Assembly (NCBI GenBank): GCA_963747005.1
Contig: CAVVDT010000003.1
Span: 248,001 to 312,000 of the forward strand
Source of the DNA: CAVVDT01 sp963747005
GTDB taxonomy: Bacteria > Pseudomonadota > Alphaproteobacteria > Rhizobiales > Aestuariivirgaceae
Direction: 5' to 3'
DNA: 64,000 bases
Made by a program: the position numbers and the translations under genes. The notes under the pieces were generated by a model. It saw only the letters and a program-made list of their open reading frames with translations. It ran no database searches and was not told the origin of the DNA. This document shows, in pieces, positions 41,217 through 49,486 of this stretch; positions within the stretch are counted from its first letter, which is position 1, and each line of letters begins with the position of its first letter.

Positions 41217-41714
41217 CTACTCGACCGTGAACACCGTCCACATGCCGGCCACGAAGTGACCGGGGACGTTGCAATAGAGCAGGTAGGTGCCGGGTTTCAT
41301 GGTGATGGCGAGAGTGCCCCGCGCCCCCGGGTCCAGTTCCGAGACCTCGCCCAGGTCGCCCATGTTGTCCTCGTCGACCCGCTCCTCGCCCTTGATATAG
41401 GGCAGGGTCTTGCTGGGGTCGTCGAGCCGCGCCACGATCATTTCATGGATGGTGTCCTTGGAGGCGTTGGTCACCTGGAAGGCCACTTCGCCGGCTTTCG
41501 CCTTGTCGGCCGAAACAGCGATGCCCATGGTGGCCTTGGACATGTCGCCATGCATGCCGTAGCCCATGTCCTTGGGCATGGCCATGTCGCCGCCCTTGTC
41601 CCATAGCGTCACGTCGATCGTCGTGCCGTTGGCGGCGGCGGGACCGGTGACGGCGGCGAGAACAGGCACGGCGACAGCGGTGGCGGCAAGCATTTGTCTT
41701 CTTGTAAAGAGCAT
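41217..41714 (-). CDS. Periplasmic blue-copper (cupredoxin-fold) protein
   Basis: A 165-residue exported protein. LFTRRQMLAATAVAVPVLAA is a signal with a twin-arginine-like RRQM. A type-1 copper site is complete: His in TIHEMIVARL, then YCNVPGHFVAGMW giving Cys, His and Met in C-x4-H-x4-M spacing. A Met/Gly-rich stretch (GGDMAMPKDMGYGMHGDM) precedes the domain and could add copper or bind a partner. It is probably an electron carrier or copper-resistance protein. GAGGAG precedes the ATG. Confidence 0.88.
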   Translation of the reverse strand: MLFTRRQMLAATAVAVPVLAAVTGPAAANGTTIDVTLWDKGGDMAMPKDMGYGMHGDMSKATMGIAVSADKAKAGEVAFQVTNASKDTIHEMIVARLDDPSKTLPYIKGEERVDEDNMGDLGEVSELDPGARGTLAITMKPGTYLLYCNVPGHFVAGMWTVFTVE

Positions 41715-41848
41715 TTTTTGATTCTCCTCTCGTTCGGAGCCGGAGAGTAGGCCCCGCGCTCCAAAGGGCGCGCGATACGGATATCACGCCTTGATCGGAA
41801 TCAATTTTACGACTTCGTAAGGAATGACAGGCGGGAAGGGCGCCGGCC

Positions 41849-42688
41849 TCACTCGTTGGCGGCGATGGCCATCTGGATGTCCTTCTCGCGCTGCCTTTCG
41901 GTGCGGTGCATGACGAAGCCGGCGACGCACACGCCGACCGCCACCACGCCTATGATGACGGTGGCCAAGGCGTTGATATCGGGGGTCATGCCAAGCTTCA
42001 TCTTGGAGAAGATCAGCATGGGCAGGGTGGTCGACCCGGGCCCGGCCGTGAAGCTCGCGATCACCAGATCATCGAGCGACAGGGTGAACGACAGAAGCCA
42101 CCCCGCCACCATGGCCGGGGCGATGATCGGCATGGTGATGTCGAACAGGACCCTGAACGGCGTCGAGCCGAGATCCTGGGCTGCTTCTTCGAGCGCGGAA
42201 TCCATGCTCGTCAGCCGCGACTGCACGATGACCGCCACATAGGCCATGGAAAACGTGATGTGGGCGAGCGTGATGGTGGTAGCGCCGCGCCCGGCCGGCC
42301 AGCCGGTCAGGCCTTCCATGATCACGAACAGGAACAGCAGCGACAGGCCGGTGATGACATCCGGCATGATGAGCGGTGCCGAGATCATGCCCGACATCAA
42401 GGTGCGGCCGCCAAAGCGCCCCATGCGGGCAAGCGCCAGCCCGGCAAGCGTTCCGAACAGCGTCGCAACGCTAGCCGAGGTCAGCGCGATGCGCAGCGAC
42501 AGGAGTGCCGCCTCGATCACCTGATCGTTCTGGAAGAGGATGGGGTACCACGCGAACGAGAAACCGCCCCACAAGGTGGCGAGGCGCGAGGTGTTGAACG
42601 AGTAGGCGATCATCATGAGGATCGGCACGTAGAGGAAGGCGAAGCCGAAAACCAGCACCGAGATGAGGAATACCGAGCGCTTGCCCAT
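41849..42688 (-). CDS. potI: Putrescine-type ABC permease PotI/PotC
   Basis: A 279-residue inner-membrane permease with about six helices. The first is FLISVLVFGFAFLYVPILMM. The EAA loop is ALEEAAQDLGSTPFRVLFDI with TMPIIAPAM. The FTLSLDDLVIASFTAGPGST segment is typical of PotC/PotI. The ATG at 42688 overlaps the potH stop by one base (TGATG); a GTG one codon upstream is possible. It is the last gene of the potFGHI operon. Confidence 0.93.
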   Translation of the reverse strand: MGKRSVFLISVLVFGFAFLYVPILMMIAYSFNTSRLATLWGGFSFAWYPILFQNDQVIEAALLSLRIALTSASVATLFGTLAGLALARMGRFGGRTLMSGMISAPLIMPDVITGLSLLFLFVIMEGLTGWPAGRGATTITLAHITFSMAYVAVIVQSRLTSMDSALEEAAQDLGSTPFRVLFDITMPIIAPAMVAGWLLSFTLSLDDLVIASFTAGPGSTTLPMLIFSKMKLGMTPDINALATVIIGVVAVGVCVAGFVMHRTERQREKDIQMAIAANE

Positions 42689-43641
42689 CACTGGCCCGCC
42701 TCGGCCTGGCGGCCCTGATAGTGATTGAAGATCATGATCGGCACCACCAGCAGGATCAGCAGCACCACGGCCACTGCCGAGGCCACCGGCCAGTCATGAT
42801 TGAGGAAGAACTCGTCGAACAGCACGCGGCCGATCATCGGGCTGTCGGCACGTCCCAGCAGCGCCGGTATGACATATTCGCCGGTGGCCGGAATGAACAC
42901 CAGCATGCCGCCGGCAATGATGCCGGGCACCGACAGCGGCAAGGTGACATCGAGGAAGGTGCGCCAGGGCCTCGACCCCAGGTCCATGGCCGCCTCGTTG
43001 AGGGTCATGTCGAGGCGTTCCAGATTGGCATAGAGCGGCAGGATCATGAACGGCAGATAGGAATAGACGATACCGATATAGACCGCAAAATTGGTATTCA
43101 TCATATGCAGCGGCTTGCTTATGATATGCAGGTAAATCAATACGTTGTTGATCGTCCCGTAAGTGTTGAGCATGCCCATCCAGGCATAGATGCGCAACAG
43201 GAACGAGGTCCAGAAGGGCAGGATGACGAGCAACAGCAAGATGTTGCGCCAGGCCCCCGAGGCGCGCGAGATGCCATAGGCCATGGGATAGCCCAGCAGC
43301 AGGCAGAACACCGTGGCCAGGGCGGCGATCTTCACCGAATTCACATAGCCGTACCAGTAGAGCGGATCCTGAACCAGCAGGCCGTAATTGTAGCTGATGT
43401 TGTCCATGATGCCCGCCCAGCCACCTTCCCAGTTGAAGGGTGGAATGGCGGTTGCCTGACCGGCCAGCGAGATCGCCAGCACGATGCCGAAGGGCGCAAG
43501 GAAGAAAAGCAGCAACCAGGCATAGGGCGTGGCGATGATCAGCTTGCGCCAGCCGCGGCGATTGAACCAGTCCTTGAAGCGCGACGTATCGGCCGTGCCG
43601 GTTGCGGTCACGTCCGATGCCCCTTCCGCCGATGCTGTCAT
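42688..43641 (-). CDS. potH: Putrescine-type ABC permease PotH/PotB
   Basis: A 317-residue permease. After a polar N-terminus the first helix is IATPYAWLLLFFLAPFGIVL. YSYLPFMILPLYANLERLDM leads into the EAA loop LNEAAMDLGSRPWRTFLDVT with LPLSVPGI. IPATGEYVIPALLGRADSPM is the conserved PotB/PotH segment. GAGGAG precedes the ATG at 43641, four bases after the ATPase stop. It pairs with PotI to form the channel. Confidence 0.93.
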   Translation of the reverse strand: MTASAEGASDVTATGTADTSRFKDWFNRRGWRKLIIATPYAWLLLFFLAPFGIVLAISLAGQATAIPPFNWEGGWAGIMDNISYNYGLLVQDPLYWYGYVNSVKIAALATVFCLLLGYPMAYGISRASGAWRNILLLLVILPFWTSFLLRIYAWMGMLNTYGTINNVLIYLHIISKPLHMMNTNFAVYIGIVYSYLPFMILPLYANLERLDMTLNEAAMDLGSRPWRTFLDVTLPLSVPGIIAGGMLVFIPATGEYVIPALLGRADSPMIGRVLFDEFFLNHDWPVASAVAVVLLILLVVPIMIFNHYQGRQAEAGQ

Positions 43642-43645
43642 GGTC

Positions 43646-44809
43646 TCACTCCTCGAGCAGGATGGCGGAAGTGGTTTCCCATGTGAGCCATACCTTGTCG
43701 TCCCAGTCGACGCTGCGCTCATCTTCGGCCAGGCGCCGTTCGTTGAGGCGCGAGACGCGCACCAGTTCGCCGGAATTGAGGCGCACCCGGTAGAGCGAAT
43801 CCTTGCCGAAATAACCCAGGTCGATCACCTGGCCTTGCGCCGCGTTGGTACGGCCGCTCTTGGGGGTCGTGCGGTCGATCGAAATCTTTTCCGGCCGTAC
43901 CGCGACCCATACCGGCTTGCCGGCCTGTGTCCGGTGCTGGCCGGCGATCTCGAAGACGCAGCCCGCGGCCGGACACTCCACGTGGACGACATCTGTCTTG
44001 GCCGCCTTGACGGTGCCCTCGAACAGGTTGATCGAACCGATGAAGTCGGCGACGAAACGCGACTTTGGGAATTCGTAGATCTCGGTAGGCGTGCCGATCT
44101 GGCATATGTGCCCGTGATCCATGACGGCGATGCGGCTGGCGAGCGTCATCGCTTCTTCCTGGTCGTGGGTGACCACGATGAAGGTCACGCCAACCTTTTC
44201 CTGGATGTTCATCAATTCGAACTGGGTCTGCTCGCGCAGCTTCTTGTCCAGCGCCGCCAGCGGCTCATCCAGCAACAGCAGCTTGGGGCTCTTGGCGAGC
44301 GCCCGGGCAAGTGCCACGCGCTGGCGCTGGCCGCCGGAAAGCTGGTGCGGCTTGCGGCCGCCGAGGCCCCTGAGTTGCACCAGTTCGAGCAGTTCGCTCA
44401 CCCGGTCCTGAACTTCCGCCTTGGTCATCTTTTCGTGCTTGAGCCCGTAGCCGACATTCTTCTCAACCGTCATGTGGGGGAAGAGCGCATAGGACTGGAA
44501 CATCATGTTGACCGGGCGCTCGTAGGGAGGCACCGCGCTCATGTCCTGGCCATCGATGAGGATGCGGCCGGCGGTCGGGATCTCGAAGCCGGCGAGCATG
44601 CGCAACAGCGTGGTCTTGCCGCAGCCCGACCCGCCGAGGAGCGCGAACAGTTCGCCCTTGAAGATGTCGAGACTGACGCTGTCGACGGCAGTGAAATCAC
44701 CGAACTTCTTGGTGACCTTGTCGATGCGGATGAAGGGTTCAGCACCTGCATCGCGCCACGCCGGTACCGCTGGTGCGGCGGTTGCCGTATCAACCTTTTG
44801 TCTGATCAT
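43646..44809 (-). CDS. potG: Putrescine-type ABC ATPase PotG/PotA
   Basis: A 387-residue ATPase. Walker A GGSGCGKTTLLRML, Q-loop MMFQSYALFPHMTV, signature LSGGQRQRVALARAL, Walker B KLLLLDEPLAALD and H-loop VVTHDQEEA are all canonical. The C-terminal TOBE domain includes VWVAVRPEKISID. The extra N-terminal about 30 residues before FIRIDKVTKKFGD are low-complexity. The ATG at 44809 has a GGGGGC box upstream. It differs from the PotA-like ATPase at 17,739, so the two systems are not a recent duplication. Confidence 0.93.
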   Translation of the reverse strand: MIRQKVDTATAAPAVPAWRDAGAEPFIRIDKVTKKFGDFTAVDSVSLDIFKGELFALLGGSGCGKTTLLRMLAGFEIPTAGRILIDGQDMSAVPPYERPVNMMFQSYALFPHMTVEKNVGYGLKHEKMTKAEVQDRVSELLELVQLRGLGGRKPHQLSGGQRQRVALARALAKSPKLLLLDEPLAALDKKLREQTQFELMNIQEKVGVTFIVVTHDQEEAMTLASRIAVMDHGHICQIGTPTEIYEFPKSRFVADFIGSINLFEGTVKAAKTDVVHVECPAAGCVFEIAGQHRTQAGKPVWVAVRPEKISIDRTTPKSGRTNAAQGQVIDLGYFGKDSLYRVRLNSGELVRVSRLNERRLAEDERSVDWDDKVWLTWETTSAILLEE

Positions 44810-44852
44810 GCATTTGCCCCCAACACCCCCTGCAGCATCCCATGAAGTCGGC

Positions 44853-44873
44853 CCGGCGGCGATCTGCCGCCGG
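44853..44873 (-). other. Hairpin between potF and potG
   Basis: CCGGCGGC/GCCGCCGG form an 8-bp perfect stem around GATCT, in the 93-bp gap between the binding-protein and ATPase genes. It has no T-run. Placement after a binding-protein gene suggests mRNA stabilisation giving more receptor than ATPase. Confidence 0.45.
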
Positions 44874-44902
44874 ACCATCCGTCTTCAGTGTGGTGTCGGG
44901 CC

Positions 44903-46018
44903 TCAGGAGCCGGTCTTGATCCGGGTCCAGGCGCGCGTAAGCTCGCGCTGGGCCTTGTCGGACAGCGACTTCGATGTCCACAAGCGCTTCACCAGGCTGG
45001 CCGGCGTATAGACCGCAGGGTCCTCCAGGATCGACTTGTCGACGTACTGGTTGGCGTCCTTGTTGGCATTTGCGTAGTAGGTGTAGTTGGTGCACTTGGC
45101 GATGACTTCAGGATCCATCAGGTAGTTGAGGAACTTGAGGCCATTTTCCGCATGCGGCGCATCGGCCGGCATCGCCCAGGTATCGAACCACAGGGGCGAA
45201 CCGGTCTTCGGCACATAGTAGGCCAGGTTGATCTTCACGCCGGCCTTGTCGGCCCGATCGGTCGCGGTGGCATAGTCGCCCGACCAGTCATTGGCCACGC
45301 ACAGCTCCTTGTTGGGCAGGGCGTTGAGGTAGTTGGATGAATCGAACGTCTTGATGTACTTGCGCACCGGCTTGAAGACGTCGACCACTTTGGCATAGTC
45401 AGCAGGGTTCTCGGAGTTGGGGTCGAGCCCCAGATAGGCGAGAGCCATGGGGATCACATCACGCGGGCTCTCGAGCACCGAGATGCCGCAGTCGGCGAGC
45501 TTGGAGGCGTATTTGGGATCGAGGATCATGGCCATCGAATCGAACGGCGGGTTGTCGCCCAGACGCTTCTTCACCATGTCGACATTGTAGGTGATGCCGG
45601 TGGTGCCCCACATGTAGGGTACCGCGTATTCGTTGCCCGGATCCCAGTTGTCGAGCGCCTTGAGGATCACCGGGTCCTCGTGGCTCAGATTGGGCAGCTT
45701 CGTCTTGTCGAGCTTCTGGAAGGCGCCGGCGGCGATGAACTTCGGCATCATGCTGCCCGAATGCAGCACCACGTCGTAGCCCGAATGGCCGGCGAGCACC
45801 TTGGCTTCTTCCGTCTCGGCCGCGTCGTAGGTGTCGTAGGTGACCTTGATGCCGGTAGCCTTGGTGAAGTCGTCAAGCGTGGTCTCGCCGATATAATCGA
45901 CCCAGTTGTAGACGTTGACGACTTCCTCGGCGGAAGCCGGTCCACTGCTTGTGGCCATGGCGAGCATGGCCGCACCTGCGGCCAATGCGAGATTGAGTTT
46001 CAATAGCGTCCTTGTCAT
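44903..46018 (-). CDS. potF: Putrescine-binding protein PotF-like
   Basis: A 371-residue periplasmic receptor. The signal peptide spans about 1-31 and ends GPASA before EEVVNVYNWVDYIGETTLDD, the family's first strand with Trp and Asp ligands. YDVVLHSGSMMPKFIAAGAF, PYMWGTTGITYN and WSGDYATATDRA are typical of PotF/SpuD polyamine receptors. AAGGAG lies upstream of the ATG at 46018. It is the first gene of potFGHI. Confidence 0.93.
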   Translation of the reverse strand: MTRTLLKLNLALAAGAAMLAMATSSGPASAEEVVNVYNWVDYIGETTLDDFTKATGIKVTYDTYDAAETEEAKVLAGHSGYDVVLHSGSMMPKFIAAGAFQKLDKTKLPNLSHEDPVILKALDNWDPGNEYAVPYMWGTTGITYNVDMVKKRLGDNPPFDSMAMILDPKYASKLADCGISVLESPRDVIPMALAYLGLDPNSENPADYAKVVDVFKPVRKYIKTFDSSNYLNALPNKELCVANDWSGDYATATDRADKAGVKINLAYYVPKTGSPLWFDTWAMPADAPHAENGLKFLNYLMDPEVIAKCTNYTYYANANKDANQYVDKSILEDPAVYTPASLVKRLWTSKSLSDKAQRELTRAWTRIKTGS

Positions 46019-46164
46019 TCCGTTACTCCTTCCCTTCAACGTGAGCGGCCTTGGCGGCCAGTTTGGTTTGTTGAGTGTGGTCTAGTCAAATCCCAGTCAA
46101 GTCGAATTGCAATCCTTAATCATGTCATTGATTTCCCTCCCTTCATATCTCCCTCTTGTCGGGT

Positions 46165-47343
46165 TCATGTTCCAATCGTCGCTTCGAGCCCGCGCCGCTC
46201 GAGGGCGCGGGCAATGATGAGACGCTGGATTTCGCTGGTGCCTTCCCAAATGCGGTCGACCCGCAACTCGCGCCAGAAGCGCTCTGCGACATTGTCGCGC
46301 ATGTAGCCGCGCCCCCCGAAAATCTGTACCGCGCGGTCGGCCACGCGGCCCGCCATCTCCGAAGCATGGAGCTTGGCCAGCGAGCAGCGCGCGTGCAGGA
46401 CCTTGAGGTCGTCGCCGCGATCATGGGCGGCGGCCGCCTCGCGGGTGATGAGGCGGGCGGCATGCAGGTCCACTGCGCTATCGGCGAGCATCGCCTGCAC
46501 GAGCTGGTAGGCGATGATCGGATTGCCCGACACGATGCGGGCCCTGGCGAAGGCCAGGGCCTCCTCGATCAGTCGCTCGGCCGCCCCGCAGCAGCGCGCC
46601 GCGATCATCAGCCGTTCGTGGCGGAACCAGGCATGGGTATAGCCCATGCCGTCGCCCTCTTTTCCGATGCGGTTGCATGAGGGAACCCGCACGCTGTCGA
46701 ATTTCAGCACCGGATGATGGTGATTGTAGGTGTGGGTGTATTGGGGCGTGCGCACCACACTGAGGCCCTCGGCATTGGCCGGGCAGAAGAACAGCGCATG
46801 CGCTCCGTCATGATCGCCGCCGGCGATTACCGCCTGCACGATCACTGTGTCGGCGAGGTTGTAGCTGGTGACGTGCCATTTCTCGCCCGAGATCACATAA
46901 TGATCGCCGTCGCGGCGGGCCGTCGTGGCGATCTCGGAGGGGTCCGATCCGGCACCCTCTTCGGTAATGGCATAACAGACATGGCAGTCGCCGGTCATCA
47001 TCGGCTTGGCGTAGCGCTCGATCTGGTCGGCCGAAAAGGCCTCGAACATCCATCCTTGTGCTTCCGGGCAGCACCAGCATAGGGCGTTGGTGACGCGGCC
47101 CAGCTGCTCGTAGACGGCGACCTGGGTGAGCATAGGCAGGCCAAGGCCGCCATGGCTCTTGGGCGCATCGAGGCGCGGCAGACCCATCTTCACCGCAAGC
47201 CGCTCGTGGCGTTCGGCAACGCCCGGCGGCAGGCGGCCGGCATTCATTTCCGCTTCGACCTCGCAGGGCATGAGCTCTTCATCAGCGAAGGCCCGCGCCT
47301 TCGCGGCCCATGCCCTCGCCTCGGGATCGAGGGTGAAGCTCAT
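46165..47343 (-). CDS. Acyl-CoA dehydrogenase family protein
   Basis: A 392-residue flavoenzyme with the three-part family fold. CYAITEEGAGSDPSEIATTA and ISGEKWHVTSYNLAD are the FAD-contacting middle domain. IAYQLVQAMLADSAVDLHAA and QIFGGRGYMRDNVAERFWRE followed by IWEGTSEIQR form the C-terminal helical domain; the Glu of WEGTSE is in the usual catalytic-base position. Its substrate may not be a fatty acyl-CoA, since it follows a BetI-like regulator and a phosphoethanolamine-methyltransferase-like gene. The ATG overlaps the regulator stop by 4 bp. Confidence 0.9.
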   Translation of the reverse strand: MSFTLDPEARAWAAKARAFADEELMPCEVEAEMNAGRLPPGVAERHERLAVKMGLPRLDAPKSHGGLGLPMLTQVAVYEQLGRVTNALCWCCPEAQGWMFEAFSADQIERYAKPMMTGDCHVCYAITEEGAGSDPSEIATTARRDGDHYVISGEKWHVTSYNLADTVIVQAVIAGGDHDGAHALFFCPANAEGLSVVRTPQYTHTYNHHHPVLKFDSVRVPSCNRIGKEGDGMGYTHAWFRHERLMIAARCCGAAERLIEEALAFARARIVSGNPIIAYQLVQAMLADSAVDLHAARLITREAAAAHDRGDDLKVLHARCSLAKLHASEMAGRVADRAVQIFGGRGYMRDNVAERFWRELRVDRIWEGTSEIQRLIIARALERRGLEATIGT

Positions 47344-47996
47344 GGGGCCGCCTCGCGGCGCAGGCCCGCGGGCGAGAAATGGGCGGGAAAGAAGGCATTC
47401 AGGCAGCCATAGACAGTCTTGACGGCCTCTTCTCGCGTAACCGGCGAATAGGAGGTGATGAGATCGAGCCACAATCCCTCGAGGATGGCATCGATGGCAC
47501 GGGCGATGCGGGCGGCATCGCGCTCGACGTAATGGCCCTCGGCAATGATTTCGCTGACGATGGAGCGCACGGCGAGGTGAAATTCCGCATCGTTGGCGCC
47601 GCAATGCTCCATGTATGTCGGCCGGTTCTGTGCCTCGGCCCAGAAGGCCGACCATGCCGCGAGCTTGTCGGGCGTGCACACCACATCGTTGAAATCGGCC
47701 GTGGCGAGTGCAGCGAGGCGGGCTGCAGGCGAGGGCCCGGCGGTCCTGAGTGCCGTCTGCCAGTTCTGCCGGTATTCCTCCGCCAGATGCCGCAAGGTTG
47801 CCACCAGCAGCTTTTCCTTGCTCTCGAAGTGGAAATTGACAATGCCGCCCGACAGCCCCGCCGCCCTGGCCACGTCGGCCAGCGTCAGCGCGGCATAACC
47901 CTTCCTGGCGATGGCCCCGATGGTCGCGTCGATGAGCTGCTGGCGACGAAGCTCCTTGGAGGCCTTGCGCGGGGCGGTCGAGGGGATGGCGGCCAT
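47340..47996 (-). CDS. TetR-family regulator, BetI-like
   Basis: A 218-residue repressor. RRQQLIDATIGAIARKGYAA, LTLADVARAAGLSGGIVNFH and FESKEKLLVATLRHL form the BetI-type N-terminal helix-turn-helix domain. AAWSAFWAEAQNRPTYMEHC resembles the ligand-domain segment of BetI repressors that sense choline. A longer start at 48023 would overlap the methyltransferase gene; neither start has a strong ribosome-binding site. It lies between the methyltransferase and the acyl-CoA dehydrogenase and probably controls this operon in response to choline or a related compound. Confidence 0.88.
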   Translation of the reverse strand: MAAIPSTAPRKASKELRRQQLIDATIGAIARKGYAALTLADVARAAGLSGGIVNFHFESKEKLLVATLRHLAEEYRQNWQTALRTAGPSPAARLAALATADFNDVVCTPDKLAAWSAFWAEAQNRPTYMEHCGANDAEFHLAVRSIVSEIIAEGHYVERDAARIARAIDAILEGLWLDLITSYSPVTREEAVKTVYGCLNAFFPAHFSPAGLRREAAP

Positions 47997-48003
47997 GGCG
48001 TCG

Positions 48004-48795
48004 TTATCCCGGCTTGGTGGCATGGAGGTGATGAGGGCAGTGCTCGCCCGTGTCGAGCACCACGATCATGCGTTGCCAGATGTCGATATTGTGGTCGACG
48101 AAATCCTTGCCCAGCCGCTCGACCGCCGGGTCGTAGAGCGGCCCCTGCATGGTGGCCAGTTCCTGCCTGGCCACGTCGCGGTACCAGGGATTGCGATTGA
48201 CGATGCGCACGTCGCGGAACCCGGCGGCCTCGATGGCCGCGCGGTAGCGTTCGGGCGAGGCCATGCCGAAATCGAGGCCTTCTGCCTTGATATAGGCGGC
48301 CATCTCGGGGCTGGGTTCGCCCTCGTGGCCGATCAGCCAGTCGGAGGCAACGAATTGCCCCCCCGGTTTCAGCACCCGGTGGACCTCACGCATGAGCGCG
48401 TGCTTGTCGGGGATGTGGACGATGGAGTCCTTGGAAAAGACGATATCGAAGCTTTCCGGCGGGAAGGGAAGGGAGCCGGGAGCCACCTTGACGAGGTCGA
48501 TGCGCTGGCTGAGGCCATGGGCGGCGATATGCCGGCGGGCACTTGCGATGACGGTATCCTCGACGTCGATGCCGGTGACATGACGGGCGCCGTGCGCCTC
48601 GACGAGCAGGCAATCGACACCGCCGGCACCTGAACCGATGTCGAGTACCGACTTGCCGGTGAAATCCACTCCGGCCACCAGACGCGCCAGTTCTTCGGGG
48701 CCGCCGGGCGACAGCCAGCCCTCGCCCCACACGATGTCGAGCATGCCGATCAGCTTGTCGCTGTACAGTTCGCCACCGTCGTCGATGTCGGCCAT
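48004..48795 (-). CDS. SAM methyltransferase, phosphoethanolamine N-methyltransferase-like
   Basis: A 263-residue class I methyltransferase. YSDKLIGMLDIVWGEGWLSP with GG, SVLDIGSGAGGVDCLLVE (SAM motif I), GIDVEDTVIASARRH, FDIVFSKDSIVHIPDKHALM and RVLKPGGQFVASDW closely parallel PfPMT-type phosphoethanolamine methyltransferases, including the G-E-x-x-[IL]-S-x-G-G loop and the S-[KR]-D-[AS]-I-x-H block. It may make phosphocholine or methylate another small amine. It is first in an operon with a BetI-like regulator. The long upstream in-frame extension is non-homologous and excluded. Confidence 0.85.
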   Translation of the reverse strand: MADIDDGGELYSDKLIGMLDIVWGEGWLSPGGPEELARLVAGVDFTGKSVLDIGSGAGGVDCLLVEAHGARHVTGIDVEDTVIASARRHIAAHGLSQRIDLVKVAPGSLPFPPESFDIVFSKDSIVHIPDKHALMREVHRVLKPGGQFVASDWLIGHEGEPSPEMAAYIKAEGLDFGMASPERYRAAIEAAGFRDVRIVNRNPWYRDVARQELATMQGPLYDPAVERLGKDFVDHNIDIWQRMIVVLDTGEHCPHHLHATKPG

Positions 48796-48961
48796 GCGCC
48801 GCCCTTCGCGCCTCGTTGCCACCAGTTCATCATAAAAACGCAAACTGAATGAACATTCAATCAAAATATTGCGATCAAGCCTGACAAGCGCGGCAGCGTT
48901 GACCCCGGCGCTGCGATCTCCTATCTCAGGGTTCTGCAGAACAAAGCGCCAGAAGACCGCC

Positions 48962-49486
48962 ATGACCATCCGGCCCATCGTCACGTTGCCAGATCCCGTC
49001 CTCAAGACCATATCGAAGCCGGTCGCCGGCGTCGACGATGATGTGCGCGCCCTGTTCGACGACATGCTGGCGACCATGTACGATGCACCGGGCATCGGTC
49101 TGGCGGCGGTGCAGATCGGCATCCCCCGGCGGCTGGTCGTGCTCGATGCGGTCAGGGACGAGGAGGCGCCGCGCAATCCCATCTGCTTTGCCAACCCGGA
49201 GATCGTGTGGGCGTCGGAGGAGTTGTCGGAATACGAGGAGGGATGCCTGTCGATCCCCGAGGTCTACGACATGGTGACCCGCCCCGCCGAGGTGAAGGTT
49301 CGCTTCCTCGATCGTCAGGGCGCCGAGCAGGAGATGCACTGCTCGGGGCTTCTCGCCACCTGCATCCAGCACGAGATCGACCACCTCAACGGGGTGTTGT
49401 TCATCGACTATCTGTCGCGCCTCAAGCGCGAGCGCATCGTCAAGAAATTCGCCAAGGCCAGGCGCCAGGAAAAGGAACCGGTGTGA
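48962..49486 (+). CDS. def: Peptide deformylase
   Basis: An iron-dependent metallopeptidase that removes the formyl group from nascent proteins. The 174-residue protein carries all three motifs: GIGLAAVQIG, YEEGCLSIP (Cys ligand) and QHEIDHLNG (two His ligands and catalytic Glu). AGAAG precedes the ATG at 48962. Its stop overlaps the fmt GTG start (GTGA), so deformylase and formyltransferase are co-translated, as in most bacteria. Confidence 0.97.
   Translation: MTIRPIVTLPDPVLKTISKPVAGVDDDVRALFDDMLATMYDAPGIGLAAVQIGIPRRLVVLDAVRDEEAPRNPICFANPEIVWASEELSEYEEGCLSIPEVYDMVTRPAEVKVRFLDRQGAEQEMHCSGLLATCIQHEIDHLNGVLFIDYLSRLKRERIVKKFAKARRQEKEPV

Noticed and set aside
48796..49194. N-terminal extension of the PMT-like methyltransferase to 49194
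   Set aside because: The extension is antisense to the start of def and non-homologous. The family start lies at 48795.
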